Shown: piece by piece, positions 1-12,066 of the stretch
How the letters are laid out: every line of letters begins with the position of its first letter
How positions within the stretch are numbered: the first letter of the stretch is position 1
Assembly: GCF_038502225.1 (NCBI RefSeq)
Contig: NC_091301.1
Coordinates: forward strand, 22,935,508-22,999,507
Length of the DNA: 64,000 bases
Direction of reading: 5' to 3'
From: Cherax quadricarinatus
Lineage: Eukaryota; Arthropoda; Malacostraca; Decapoda; Parastacidae
The notes under the pieces: generated by a model
Seen by the model: the letters and a program-made list of their open reading frames with translations, nothing else
Databases searched by the model: none
What the model was told of the DNA's origin: nothing
Translations under genes and position numbers: made by a program

Positions 1-135
1 GGGATGAGGGATTATGGGAGGCGATCAGGGCAAGGGAGTATGGAAGATGGTCAGGGCAAGGAATTATAGGAGGTGGTCAGAGCGAGGGACGAAGGATTAC
101 GGTAGCCAGTCAAGGCGAAAGAGAAGGGTTGTGAT
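1..135. repeat. Imperfect purine-rich minisatellite, cut by the window edge
   Basis: The motif GGTCAGGGCAAGG recurs about every 32-35 bases with variation (near 25, 48, 75 and 105), joined by GGATTATGG-like spacers. The array runs off the left edge, so its full length is unknown. No coding signal is seen. Confidence 0.5.
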
Positions 136-180
136 GCTAAGTTAGAGGGAGATGCATTGGAATCAGTCCTTCAAATGCAT

Positions 181-322
181 CTTACGGTACGGGTGGTGTT
201 AGAATCCATGCAAGTGACTTACACACTGGCCTGGAGTTTTACGACTCACCATGGGTTCTAACCCCACCCGTATCGTGGTTTGTTTGCAATCATGTTATTA
301 CGATTTCGTGAGTCTTCAAATA
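181..322 (+). repeat. Foldback copy of tRNA-like family B
   Basis: Bases about 184-210 (starting ACGGTACGGGTGG) are the near reverse complement of about 249-277 (ending CCCACCCGTATCGTGG). The right arm has a box-B-like stretch (GGGTTCTAACCCC), followed by a tail GTTTGCAATCATG..TTACGATTTCGTGAGTC. The same right arm and tail occur near 23300, 61000 and 63180. I read it as a tRNA-like repeat whose 3' half has been duplicated in inverted orientation. Hairpin and tail are seen directly; the tRNA origin is inferred. Confidence 0.6.
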
Positions 323-1131
323 TGTACATCGTTTGTTTTCCAACTCGTTTACGTGCGTCACTTTCTGAACGACCTACAACGACTACAAAAATATCTTTGC
401 TATTTTAGATAACTTTAACCTTAATTATTCTCCATTTACGTACAATTAACGGCCAGTATATAATCAAATATACACGGGTGAGTGGTAACTGCAGGCAGCA
501 GGCTATACAGTATATTAGCTTAATTCGTTGGAAACAATGCACTGCTTATGTATGGTGAGAGGACGGGATGGTATAGGGTTTTCATAGCAGTATTTGGACA
601 GGGGGGGGAGGGAGAAGGGGTTTATAGTTAGAAGTTGGGTGAGACGAAGGGGAGTTGACTTAGTTGCTTAGGGAAGTGATGGGTAGGGGGCTATGAGGGA
701 GACCCGAGTGTGGGAGGGTTGGAAGTGAGGGGGAGGAAAATAGGTTAGGGACAAGGGGTCTAGGGTAGTCGTTGATTTTTTAGGGGTTAGAGAAAGTGGT
801 TTGAGGTGCTGAGGTGGGGGTGATCAAACTCGGTAGTGGGTGTTTGAGGGAGATTGATCTGGATAGAAACTTGATTAGGATTAGGTTGGGAGAGAGTTTC
901 TGGATGGAGTGAGAATGATAAGTTTGAGTGGCAGTAAGTAAGACTAAGAGGAGGTTAGAGTGGTAGTGAAGTATTTTGTTCGTCAGGAAACAAGTAAAAA
1001 TGCCTCCTGGTGTGAGTTTCCGTCAAATTATGACCAACTTAATAAATAAGCATCCGCTATAAACCTTTGGTTAATAAACAGCTGACTTGCTGGGGCTATA
1101 CACCTATGGTTAAACAACTACTGGCTTGCCT

Positions 1132-1132
<1 letters not shown>
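323..1132. other. No gene recognised; G-rich stretch
   Basis: Nothing identifiable is encoded here. Bases about 590-960 are G-rich on the plus strand with many GGG runs and GA-rich text, resembling decayed low-complexity DNA. Near 1075-1130 two similar short phrases (GACTTGCTGGGG, GGCTTGCCTGTG) precede the (TA)n tract. Confidence 0.5.

Positions 1133-1133
<1 letters not shown>

Positions 1134-1216
<83 letters not shown>
1134..1216. repeat. (TA)n microsatellite
   Basis: About 41 uninterrupted TA units. The open frames crossing it (alternating Tyr-Ile) come from the repeat, not from a gene. Confidence 0.98.
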
Positions 1217-1220
<4 letters not shown>

Positions 1221-3524
1221 CTGTATACGGTTAAGTAAGACATGTGCAACACTAGGAATCTTTTTTGACGAAATGTTTCGCCTGCGCTGCAAGCTGCATC
1301 AGTCGAATATAGAGAGGAAGCTCTCTCCTGGAGACGACGTGGACGAAGTAGACGAAGTGGAGGGATATTTTGATGTAATGAGTGCATCACCCTAGAAGAC
1401 AGTCCTTAACCTAAAGGAGAAGCAGTTAGCCAGAGACTTTTATACAAGGTGAGGTGCAGCACCTTGGTGCAAGACATTTTGCCTAGGATCACTTAGTGCA
1501 CAAATTACTCCCACTTCCCCCTTCCGCTGATGTTATTTATTTTCCCTCCAGGGGGTTTTTTTTAAAAACCCCCAAATATTGGTGCAGTGAATTAAAAGGA
1601 AAAAAAGAATTTTTTAAATCCTTTTAAAGCGCAAACCCCAAAGGGAGTCATTCAGGAAAATTTGGAGGCTCGATCCTCCGTCGGGAGCCCCCGACAGAAA
1701 ATAGGAAGGGGTCTGTCGGGCGCTCCCCCTGGCTCCCGCTTGCGCGGCTATTTGGGTTTGCCTAAATGTTACAAACTGAAAAAAAATTTCCTGTTTCACT
1801 CCCTCAACTGCCCTTGTACCTATTAAAATCCATGGGGAGTCCAGGTTTGGGAGAGGGGGTTGAAACGGGGAAGATTATTATTATATATTAAAAATTTTGG
1901 GAGACCATGAAACTCTAGGAATGGTGGCCGTTTTCCCTAGTATTATCGGGGAAGAATAAGTAGATTTGGGAATTCCCGTCGCTCGGGCTTTAGTCGGGCG
2001 CGGTGATTTTCCCCCCGTCGCTGTGTAAATACCGCCCAGGTCTCCGCAGCCCCAAACAACCCCCGCCTGCTTCCGACTCCCTCGCCGGATTCCCCGCCAG
2101 GTCCCTCCTGTGGCACGAGCGCAGGGATGGTCTTCCTGACGGGGGCGCTGCGGGGGGGACCCGCAGCAACGCAGGGGAAACTTAGTCCGTACGCCCTCAC
2201 CAGTTGCGCACGTCCACGGGGATATCGTCCGGACGCCCGCTCGCCAAGGAGTTTAACTTAAAATTTTTCAGAATGAGTTTTATAAAATTATTTTCGATGA
2301 TTACGTCTTCAGAATTTTGCAAAAGGCTGGTAGTTTCTAGAAAAGCTGTAAGGGAAGCTTGAGCAGAATTGCCCTTTTAAATCAAAGACCCCATTCTATG
2401 AAATTTAAAAAAAGCCAATACAACGATATTTTTAAAAGGAAATTAGGGGCCGCGCAATATAAAGGGGGCTGATCTCCCCGATATGAAAAAATACTTTTGG
2501 GCTCACATAGGACCTCTCCCAAGACAAATACGGGCCCCCGCGGGCCTTGTCTGAGCTACCTCACCAGCCCTCATTTGATCGCCTACAATGCCTCTTCCTC
2601 CAGTTCCTCCTACTAGGACTTGCGAACGGAATCGAGCTTTACTATTTGGGACTGAATGCAACACAGGTTCAAAAAACACACACAAAAAGGGTCAACTATG
2701 AATGGGAATCTGTTAAAAACCCGCTCTCTCGTTGATGCCTTAAGGGCGTTTCCCCGTGAACTGCCCGGTGATCGCCCGTTAGTGTTTATCATCCAGGAAA
2801 ACGCTAACCCCCTTAGACGGCCATCCCAAAAACTGGGCGCGAAAAGATTAAATTTTTGGATTTCCAAAGATGATTTTTTACTGTCTGTTAACCCCAATGT
2901 TCGTTCCCTTCTTCAACATCACATATTTACCCCGAGCTGACCTTAATCCGGGGCGTTGCCGACCCCCAGGGATTGTACCTCCCCCGGACAGTGTCCCAGG
3001 GGAAATTGGGCCTTCCCTCAGGGACAACTATGTTTTCCAAAAGCTTTTTTCCCAGAGACAGCTGTACTTTACTTAGGAAGTTGTCCTACCTTCAGGACAG
3101 TTGCCTGACCTCCAGGACTTTTACCTATACCTTTGGGGACAGTTTTACCTGCCTTCAGGGGCAGCACCTGTACCCAGGGGCAGGAACCCTTTCCTTTAAA
3201 ATTGCCTGACCTCCCGGACAGTTGTACCTGTACCCGGGACAGTTTATTTAAAACACTCCAAGTTATTCCCTTTACGAGGGTGTCTTGCTGGGGAAGGGCC
3301 TTTTGGGCCCAAAAAATTTGAGTTTCAATTTTTCCCTGGGTCAAACCCGATTCCCCCCATGGGGTTTGAGGGCCCGTTTTTGGGTTCCCCAAAAAAACAA
3401 CAAAATAATAATAATAATAAAATAATAAAATAATAATAAAAATTTTAAAATAATAATAATTTGGACTGATATTTTAAAAGAATTTATAACGGACCAAAAA
3501 ATTTGTGCCCATCAATCAATAATT

Positions 3525-3862
3525 TTCCCCCCAAACCCCCCACTTGCCACCACCCCACCACACCAGCCACTCCCACCCAACCCCCACCCCACCACACCCC
3601 CAAAACCACCCCCCATCACCCCACCACCCCACCCCCCTATCCCCCTGCACCACCACCCCCCCAACCCCACCCCATCTACACCCCAACCCCCCACCCCATC
3701 AAAACCACACCACCCCACCTTCCCCCCCACACCAAAAAACCTTCCCCCCCCCACACCACCACCCCTCTCACCCACCACCTGCCCCCCACCCTACCCGTGC
3801 ACCCCCACACCCCTGTACCCCCCTCGGGCCACCTGCCCCCTTCTGTTTTTACCCCCCACGTG
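3525..3862. repeat. C-rich CCACCCC low-complexity tract
   Basis: About 330 bases dominated by C with A and occasional T (CCACCCCACCAC and similar). The minus strand therefore holds many GGG/GGGG runs at short spacing, the arrangement expected for G-quadruplexes. Pro/His/Thr and Gly/Trp frames on the two strands are composition artefacts. Confidence 0.85.
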
Positions 3863-4084
3863 TTGCACGACAAGACAGTCAGTAAAAAAATCTGGGCTGC
3901 TTCACTTCCGCAAAAAACTCAAGGAACATCAAACAACTCCGTCCTGGGGCAGCCCGCCACGTAGGTAAGTTTTCCCCGCCAATTGTCCCAAAAATATTTT
4001 TTTTTTTCTTTTTGGGGCGAAGTGAAAAAATGGATTTAAATAACAAATCGGGTCATAAATTTACCAAAAAGCTTAGTTATTTTC

Positions 4085-4680
4085 CCTTCTTTTCTCCCCC
4101 CTGTACCTTTATTTTTTCTATCCTCTCTCCCATTTTCTGTTTTTTTCCCTATCCCCCCCCTTCCACTACCTGAAGTCTCTTCCAATCCTCCTTCTTACCT
4201 GTTATAGCTCCCCCCAATTTCCCCTTTCCCCTTTTCCTTTTTAAGTTCTTCCTATCCTCCTTCCATACCTGTTATAGCCTTCCCTTCCCCTTCCATGTAC
4301 CTTTATAGTCTCTTCCATATCCTCCTTCCATACCTTTATGTCTCTTCCATATCCTCCCCCCATATGTTTTGCCTTCCAAACCTCCCTTCCACTTTCCAAA
4401 TTTTTCTCTTTCCTCCCTTATGTACCTGTTTTAGTCTCTTCCAAACCTCCCTTCCACGTATAAGTCTCTCCATATCCTCCCCATTTCCTGTTTTAGTCTC
4501 TTATATCCTCCCTTCCCGTACCCCTTTTAGTCTCTTCCAATCCCCCCATGTACCTGTTATAGTCTCTTTATATCCCCCTTTTTACCTGTTATAGTCTCTT
4601 CCCTATCCTCCCCTTTCCCCTACCCGTTAGCCTTCCATATCCCCTCCAGTACCTGTTTTGTCCTTCCAAACCTCTCTATC
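4085..4680. repeat. Degenerate pyrimidine-rich minisatellite
   Basis: The phrase TAGTCTCTTCCATATCCTCC followed by TACCTGTT recurs roughly every 35-40 bases with many changes in homopolymer length. No gene is supported. Confidence 0.7.
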
Positions 4681-5030
4681 CCACCAAATCATTTGTCAAC
4701 AAACAACAAACATTAATAATAAATAATAACTATGTGCAAACGTAAGACGAGTCTTTCAAAAAGTGAGGGTGAACTCAAGACTTTTTAAAACAAAAAATGT
4801 GACTAAAAGGTTTTAAAAACTGCAAGTTGATAAAATGAGTTTCTAATTTCTAACCTATAGACAGACCATTGCGGTGGTTTTTTCCCTGGTGACTCCCTCC
4901 ACTGCTCCCCCTCATCTGTCATCAAATATAAGCCCCACCTCCCTGAATATGTGCACTTTTTTCAAAATTTATGGATAACACATCAACCCAGGCTGAGGGG
5001 TTTTACCTCAAACTCCTCCTCATCTTCCCC

Positions 5031-5075
5031 TTTGGGCTGAAGAAGCCACTGCCTGGTGAAACGTTCCAGAAAAAA
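5031..5075 (+). ncRNA. Hammerhead-like motif of Penelope type, degenerate
   Basis: The text reads CTGAAGAAGCCA, a short loop, then TGGTGAAACGTTCC. GCCA can pair with TGGT, giving a short stem between a CTGA-type box and a GAAA box, as in hammerhead ribozyme cores. Penelope-like elements are known to carry hammerhead motifs in their terminal repeats. One extra A lies between box and stem compared with the consensus, so activity is doubtful. It looks like an isolated terminal remnant. Confidence 0.35.
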
Positions 5076-5820
5076 ACCCAAATGTGGACAATTTCCCAAA
5101 TTAGCCCACACTTGAAAATCGAAAGGGGAACGGAAACCTGAAAGAGGGAAAATAATCTGAATCCATACATACAAAGCAGACAGAAGAGATATGTGTGTCG
5201 ATCAGGTCAACAGTCACAAAAAATGGGAAAACAAAAATGGAAAAGTATACAGAGAAATTATTTGTGCAGTCCTAGATTCAGACATAATAGACAGACCTGG
5301 CGATGGGACCATTGTCTTGGGCCATTAAAAGTAAACTTACATTTTGTAAGTTTTCCCTGTGTAACCAGAACTCCATTTACCAGTGCAAAATAAATAAATC
5401 AGCTGTCTTTTAAAGGGACAAGATTGGCTAATAATTATCAGCACAAAATGTGATGGTAGTGTGAGTCGAGAGTCCTCAGACACAGTCCTAAGAAAATGGT
5501 GAAATACCCACAGACTATCACCTATATAAATGTTATGAACTAAAGCAGATGTTATAACAGATTACGGCCATTATCAGCCACAAATGTGTTACGATTCGCT
5601 AAATAACCAGCATCCTCGGAATCCATGTTAAGAAGAACACACCCCGCCCCTCCACCAATGCCACAGATATCATTTCATGAAAAAAATAATGCAACACAAT
5701 ATATAACATCATTTTCAAACTTTCAAGAACTTAACTTAAGCAATAAGCACAAAAATTTTTTGATGAATGGCCTCACAGCCACATTACATTTCCACTACAC
5801 CTCCCACTGCGTCATCTTAC
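5076..5820. other. No gene recognised
   Basis: Moderately AT-rich sequence with only short open frames and no recognisable motif on either strand. Confidence 0.5.
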
Positions 5821-5824
5821 CGTG

Positions 5825-5905
5825 GTTTACCTGGAGTTTACCTGAGAGAGTTCCGGGGTCAGCGCCCCATGGCCCGGTCTGTGGAGAGGTTTCGCCACCA
5901 GAATG
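5825..5905 (-). mobile_element. Jockey/L2-like LINE 3'-end fragment (family 3)
   Basis: On the minus strand this matches the terminal part of a LINE found many times in the window: CAGACCGGGCCATGGGGCG followed by CTCCAGGTAAAC-type tail units. Only the last about 80 bases are present. Confidence 0.6.
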
Positions 5906-6061
5906 CTTGATTACATTTATTGGCACAAATAGTTAGATTTCTCCTTTTGTCAAAATTTCCTGACTTACAGCATATACCCTGGACCCAGGAACTGTTCCAG
6001 AGGTTTTATATATAAAAGAGCGTAAGTGTGGCAAGCTGGTTGGAGCTTTATTATTATTCTA

Positions 6062-6066
6062 AACTA

Positions 6067-6144
<78 letters not shown>

Positions 6145-6146
6145 TA
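6062..6146. repeat. (TTA)n microsatellite at a LINE 3' end
   Basis: About 27 TTA/ATT units. It directly adjoins the 3' end of the minus-strand LINE at 6147-7262, so it may be that element's tail, its target, or both. Confidence 0.95.
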
Positions 6147-7262
6147 TATTATCACACTGGCCGATTCCCACCAAGGCAGGGTGGCCCGAAAAAGAAAAAC
6201 TTTCACCATCATTCACTCCATCACTGTCTTGCCAGAAGGGTGCTTTACACTACAGTTTTTAAACTGCAACATTAACACCTCCTTCAGAGTGCAGGCACTG
6301 TACTTCCCATCTCCAGGACTCAAGTCCGGCCTGCCGTTTCCTGAATCCCTTCATAAATGTTACTTTGCTCACACTCCAACAGCACGTCAAGTATTAAAAC
6401 CATTTGTCTCCATTCACTCCTATCAAACACGCTCACGCATGCCTGCTGGAAGTCCAAGCCCCTCGCACAAAAACCTCCTTTACCCCTCCTCCAACCTTTC
6501 CTAGGCCGACCCCTACCCCGCCTTCCTTCCACTACAGACTGATACACTCTTGAAGTAACTCTGTTTCGCTCCATCTCTCTACATGTCCGAACCACCTCAA
6601 CAACCCTTCCTCAGCCCTCTGGACAACAGTTTTGGTAATCCGCACCTCCTCCTAACTTCCAAACTACGAATTCTCTGCATTATATTCACACCACACATTG
6701 CCCTCAGACATGACATCTCCACTGCCTCCAGCCTTCTCCTCGCTGCAACATTCATCACCCATGCTTCACACCCATATAAGAGCGTTGGTAAAATTATACT
6801 CTCATACATTCCCCTCTTTGCCTCCAAGGACCAAGTTCTTTGTCTCCACAGACTCCTAAGCGCACCACTCACCCTTTTCCCCTCATTAATTCTATGATTC
6901 ACCTCATCTTTCATAGACCCATCCGCTGACACGTCCTGACACCTCCTCCATACTCTCTCCCTCCAATCTGATATCCAATCTTTCATCACCTAATCTTTTT
7001 GTTATCCTCATAACCTTACTCTTTCTTGTATTCGCTTTCAATTTTCTTCTTTGGCACACCCTACCAAATTCACCCACCAATCTCTGCAACTTCTCTTCAG
7101 AATCTCCCAAGAGCACAGTGTCATCAGCAAAGAGCAACTGTGACAACTCCCAGTGTGTGTGATTCTTTATCTTTTAACTCCACGCCTCTTGCCAAGACCC
7201 TCGCATTTACTTCTCTTACAACCCCATCTATAAATATATTAAACAACCACGGTGACATCACG
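6147..7262 (-). pseudogene. RTE-like LINE, reverse-transcriptase 3' half (family 1, copy a)
   Basis: Read on the minus strand, the segment encodes LLFADDTVLLGDSEE (RT motif C, both catalytic Asp present) near 7140-7095. Then come a thumb-like stretch ending in YESIILPTLLYGCEAWV (near 6800) and a basic C-terminus with GRRGRGRPRKGW (near 6500). This order is typical of the C-terminal half of endonuclease/reverse-transcriptase proteins of RTE-like LINEs. Frameshifts separate the three pieces (6904-7146, 6597-6989, 6320-6595), and motifs before FADD are nearly absent, so the copy is 5'-truncated and dead. The 3' UTR runs down to a conserved terminal block (CCACCCTGCCTTGGTGGGA on the minus strand, about 6168-6187). 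It is flanked on both sides by (ATT)n. The clade call rests on motif style only. Confidence 0.75.
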
Positions 7263-7277
7263 GTGACATTATTATTA

Positions 7278-7347
<70 letters not shown>

Positions 7348-7400
7348 AATTATTGTTTTTATTATTTTTAATAATTTTATTTTATTATTTTTATTAATTT
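7263..7400. repeat. (TTA)n / AT-rich tract between two LINE copies
   Basis: About 28 TTA units followed by degenerate TTTTATTAT text. It sits at the 5' junctions of two head-to-head LINE fragments (minus copy to the left, plus copy to the right). Confidence 0.92.
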
Positions 7401-7465
7401 TATTATGATTATTTATTCATTATTATTTTAATGATAGTTATTAATATATTAATACAGTTATTATA

Positions 7466-8412
7466 ATTGATGATACTGCTTTTGGGAGATTCTGAAGAGA
7501 AGTTACAGAGGTTGGTGGATGAGTTTCGTAAGGTATGTAAATGAAGGAAATTATAAATGAATATAGGAAAGAAGGTGATGAGGATAATAAATAAAATAGG
7601 TAACGAAAGACTGGATATCAGATTGAGGAGACATATGAAGGAGGTGGATGTGTTCACATATTTTGAAGTGAACGTGTCAGCAGATGTGTTCATGAAGATG
7701 AGGTCAGTCATGAAGTGAGGAGGAAAAGAGTGAGTGGTGTACTGAGATCTGTGGAGACAAAGAACTTTTCCATGGAAGCAAGAGGGAATGTTTGAGTATA
7801 GTTATACCAACACTCTTATATGGGTGTGAAGCATGGCTGTAATGTTGCAACAAGAGAAGGCTGGAGAGGGGAAATGTCTTGTTTTGTGAATGTAATGTAG
7901 AGAATCCGTAGTTTGGAGATTAGAGTAGGTGCGGATTACAAAACTATCATTATGCAGAGGGCTGAGGAGAGGTTATTGAGGCGGTTCGGACATGTAGGGA
8001 GGGTGGAACGAAATAGAATGACTTCGAGAGTGTATAAATCTGTAGTGGAAGAAAGGAGGTATGGGTTGGCCTAGGAAAAGATGGAGGGAGGGTAAAGGAG
8101 GTTTTGTATGCTAGGGCTTGGACTTCCAGCAAGCGTGCGTGAGCGTGTTAGATAGAGCAAATGAGACAAATGGTTTTAGGACTTGATGTGCTGAGTGAGC
8201 AAGGTAACATGAAGGGATTCAAGGAAACGGCAGGCCAGACTTGAGTCCTGGAGGTGGGAAGTACAGTGTCTGCACTCAAGGAGGTGTTAGTGTTGTTTTA
8301 TAACTGTAGTGTAAGTACGTCTCTGGCAAGATAGTGATGGAGTGAATGATGATGAAGTTTTTTCTTTTCAGGCGACCCTGCTGTGGGGGAGACGGCCGAT
8401 GTGTTAATAAAA
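7466..8412 (+). pseudogene. RTE-like LINE, decayed 3' half (family 1, copy b)
   Basis: This plus-strand copy of the same family starts at GATGATACTGCTTTTGG (the D-D-T-V/A-L-L of motif C) and keeps CTTATATGGGTGTGAAGC (L-Y-G-C-E-A) at 7815 and GGACTTCCAGCAAGC near 8120. It ends with the family 3' block (GCGACCCTGCTGTGGG) near 8380 and GTTAATAAAA. Many stops and indels break every frame. It is inverted relative to copy a, with (TTA)n between them. Confidence 0.7.
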
Positions 8413-8424
8413 AAAATTAGTTAT

Positions 8425-8535
8425 TAATACTACTATTACTACTACCTGCTGCTGCTCTCACTACTGCTACTACTACTACTACTACTATTATTACTGCTGC
8501 TGATGTTGTTGCTGCTGCTGCTACTCTCCTGTCTT
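8425..8535. repeat. Trinucleotide-rich tract (CTA/CTG)
   Basis: Runs of ACTACT, TATTAT, GCTGCTG and TTGTTG follow the 3' end of LINE copy b. It may have grown from the element's simple-repeat tail. Confidence 0.8.
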
Positions 8536-8599
8536 CCCTGCCGTCTCTGGTCTTCTTCCTCCTTGTTTCAGTGTTACTTTTCAGTTCTCCGAGAGTGAC

Positions 8600-9005
8600 C
8601 ATAACATCGTCTTTACTTTCCTTCTGCTAAGTGCGTAAAATGATTTGTACTGTAGTTTTCGAACTGTGTTGATTATATTGTGATTATGATATCTGTAATA
8701 TAACAGTAAATTATACACGATAGCAGCAGTAACTTGCCATTGATGACAGCAGATGAAAATAGCTGATAGTCCATAATGATGACAGTGAATTTGTAAAGAT
8801 GTTAGCCACTCTTTTTATTTCATGTTAAAAGCTTTTAGTAACTGATGTGCTTTATTCCTCTATGGTTTATGCAACTTCTACACTCACAGCAACTCATCCT
8901 TGGTTGGATATGCAACCCATCCTGTGAGAAGTAAGCGACGCACCGTAACGCCTTGGTAAACGACCGTTCTCTTTAGAAGACGGATTGCTCACAGAGCAAG
9001 CTTAA
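8600..9005. other. No gene recognised
   Basis: Unique-looking AT-rich DNA without coding or repeat structure that I can name. Confidence 0.5.
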
Positions 9006-9007
9006 TA

Positions 9008-10275
9008 CATCCCTGGACACTATTCCAGGATGATAGAGCGTCTCTGGACACTACTCTAGGATGATAGTGCATCCCTAGTCATTACTCCAGGATAATAGTG
9101 CATCCCTAGGCATTACTCCAGAATGGTAGTACCTCCTGGACACTACTCCAGCATGATAGCATCTCCTGGACACTACTCCAGGATGATAGTGCATCCCTGG
9201 ACACTACTCCAGGTTGATAGTACTTCCTGGGCACTACCCAGGATGATAGTGCTTCCCTGGACACTACTCCAGGATGGTAGTACCTCCTGGACACTACTCT
9301 AGGATGATAGTACTTCCTGGACACTACTCCAGGATGATAATGCATCCCTAGACACTACTCCAGGATGGTAGTACCTCCTGGACACTACTCCAGGATGACA
9401 GTGCATCCCTGGACACTACTCCAGGATGGTAGTAAGTCCTGGACACTACTCCAGGATGATTGTACTTCCTGGACACTACTCCAGGATGATAGTGCATCCC
9501 TGGACACTACTCCAGGATGGTAGTACCTCCTGGACACTACTCCAGGATGACAGCAACTCCTAGACACTACTCCTGGATGAGAGTGCATCCTGGGCGCTAC
9601 TCCAGGATGATAGTACCTCCTGGACACGAGTACAGGATAATAGTATCTCCCGGCCACTACTCCAGGATGATAGTGCATTCCTGGACACTACTCCAGGATG
9701 ACAGTGCATCCCTGGACACTACTCCAGGATGATAGTACCTCCTGACACTACGCAAGGATGATAGTACCTCCTGACACTACTCCAGGATGATAGGGCATCC
9801 CTGGACACTACTCCAGGATGACAGTGCATCCCTGGGCACTACTCCAGGATGGTAGTACCTCCTGAATACTACTCCAGGATGACAGTACTCCTGGACACTA
9901 CTCCAAGGCGATAGTACCTCCTGGACACTACTCCAGGATGATAGTGCATCCCTGGGCACTACCCCAGGATGATAGTGCATCCTAGGCACTACTCCAGGAT
10001 GACAGTACCTCCTGGACATTACTCCAGGATGATAGTACCTTCTGGACACTTCTCCGGGAGGATAGTTTATCCTTAGGCACTACTCCAGGATGACAGTACC
10101 TCCTGGACACTACTCCAGGATGATAGTACTCTCTGATACTACTCCAAGACGATAGTGTATCTCTGAACACTACTTCAGGATGATAGTACCTCCTGGACAC
10201 TACTCCAGGATGATAGTACATCCCTGGATATTACTCCAGGATGATAGTACATCCCGGGACACTACCCCAGGATGC
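9008..10275. repeat. 30-31-bp minisatellite array (about 41 units)
   Basis: The unit is GGACACTACTCCAGGATGAT followed by AGTACCTCCT or AGTGCATCCCT. The two subtypes (ACCTCCT and GCATCCC) are interspersed, which explains the length alternation. Units diverge by point changes, more at the edges. Frames on both strands are open over 80-90 codons only because the unit lacks stops. Confidence 0.97.
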
Positions 10276-10279
10276 AGCC

Positions 10280-11855
10280 TTGACAGAGACCCATATTACA
10301 ATGTGTCGTGACAGTGAAGTATAGACACAGGTGTACAATATTATGTTACCCAGTTAACAGACAGCAAGGTGTTCTCGTGTGTTCATTATCTTCTTATCAT
10401 AAACAATATAACTCAAGTGCTGGTGGTGAAAATTGGTACCATCTCACCAACTTATGTATTAGTGCCATTACTGGCTTTATGTGAAGCATTAAACCTCTAT
10501 GGAATATTCAGGAAAGGCTCGAACCTCCATCCACTAATCGCGTGAGATGAGGATCCGCCGAACTGTACTCAATGTTGTCGTCTCGGTACAGAAAATTGGG
10601 CTGCCGTAGATCTGTACTCACTAATGCCTCGGTATAGAAACTTAAGCTACTGGAGAACTAGTAAAGTTGGTGGTTGTCTTGACCTGTGGAGGTGTTGCCT
10701 CCTGGTGGTGGGTCGGCCGTGCGGAACCACTTTAGCTCTCGCTCATCCACACACTGACAGGCGGAAAAGGTCAACACTCAAATGCCCCTCAAAACCAAGG
10801 TCGTATTTGCACGCTGTATTGTATATCAAGTTAGTGTTGAGCATATAAATGGGTCTTGGAACACGCCGGCTAAATACAATCATGATCCAGGCCTCAGGTC
10901 ACACCATCACGCCTGGGTAATGTCTGCTCACGATTGTCTTACATTATACGTTTTAAATACACCAAAAAAAACGCTTTTTTCAGTATTGCTAAAAGCGACA
11001 TCAAATGATTCAGGGAGAGGATTTTGCCTCATGTTTCCAGGAACATGGGAGTGTTGCCTGCTGGCCTGGAATTATTGATCATCCACAGAAAGTGAAGTGG
11101 CAATCATCATCCGCTTGCCCCAAGTTGGCAGACGCTGTAACAGGAAAAGTGTCGAGCTTCAGCCGTCTGATAATAACAGCGCATTACTAGCCAAACTACA
11201 ACATAACCAAACGTAATGTCTTAGCTGCTCATCAAGGTGTATAAGTTACAACCAGGAGTTCCTTGAGTGGGAATGTTAGTATTTGTCACATCCACTTCGG
11301 AAACAGGTTCCGTAATGTTTCATCGAGGAGAAGACGAGAAAAGGCAGTACAAATCCTCAGCAACAGCAAGGAAAAGAATGATCCTTTCTAGATGGATCAG
11401 CCTTTCAACAGGTAACGCCTCACCACCATCTGTCTTGTAGTCCTGGGTGAAGGAAATCAGCCGATCCTCCCATTCCTACGTTTATTAACTTATTTACACA
11501 AATAGAATTTTGAACGCATACCAATGGTCAGTCAAAACACAACATATTTTTCAAATATAAATAAAATACGTACTTGTCATTTCTTTAGTAGGTTGTTAAT
11601 ATTTTTTTATGCTAATTTCTGTTAATGCGTAATTTAGGTTAGCTTAGGTTTTTGTGTTAATTTTTAAACAGTATTTTGGAAAGCAGGTGTTGCCAACGCT
11701 ACAGCAGGTAATAAGATAGAATCGCACTTACAGTGTTGTAAGCACGTAACCTAACCTAAGAGCATAGTTTCTATGACACATACCAAGAGAATAAGAGAAT
11801 GTGTACTCTGTCGCGAGAAACATGTTCATATATGGGCATCTACCCATTCATTCAT
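10280..11855. other. No gene recognised
   Basis: About 1.6 kb of unique-looking DNA. Short frames (such as 10624-10848 and 10782-11078) show no recognisable domain, no start context and no splice pattern that I can support. A short GGTTAGC/CTAACC-rich patch lies near 11635-11760. Confidence 0.5.
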
Positions 11856-11859
11856 TCAT

Positions 11860-12066
11860 CCATCCATTCGTCTCTTTTTCCATCCATTCGTCTCTTCTTC
11901 CATCCATTCGTCTCTTCTTAAACCCATTCGTCTCTTCTTCAATCCATTCGTCTCTTCTTCCAACGATTCGTCTCTTCTTCCATCCATTCGTCTCTTCTTA
12001 AATCCATTCGACTCTTCTTAAATCCATTCGTCTCTTCTTCCATCCATTCGTCTCTTCTTCCAACCG
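11860..12066. repeat. 19-bp minisatellite
   Basis: The unit CCATTCGTCTCTTCTTCCAT (19-20 bases) is repeated about eleven times with small variants (AAACCCATTC, CAACGATTC). Confidence 0.93.

Larger units (their letters stand above)
1500..4690. other. Low-confidence sequence rich in short homopolymer runs
   Basis: Runs of 3-8 identical bases (TTTTTTTT, CCCCC, GGGGG, AAAAAA) are unusually dense compared with the rest of the window, and neighbouring repeat phrases differ mainly in run length. Inside are a C-rich block (3525-3860), a degenerate pyrimidine minisatellite (4085-4680) and an imperfect CAGGACAGTTG..CCTGACCTCC repeat (3050-3260). I see no coding region. The texture suits poorly polished long reads or decayed low-complexity DNA. 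Confidence 0.5.

Noticed and set aside
3503..3964. Pro-rich 153-codon frame
   Set aside because: C-rich low-complexity sequence, possibly with wrong homopolymer lengths.
10624..11190. Three overlapping plus frames as exons of a host gene
   Set aside because: No conserved domain, no convincing splice sites joining them, no frame continuity.
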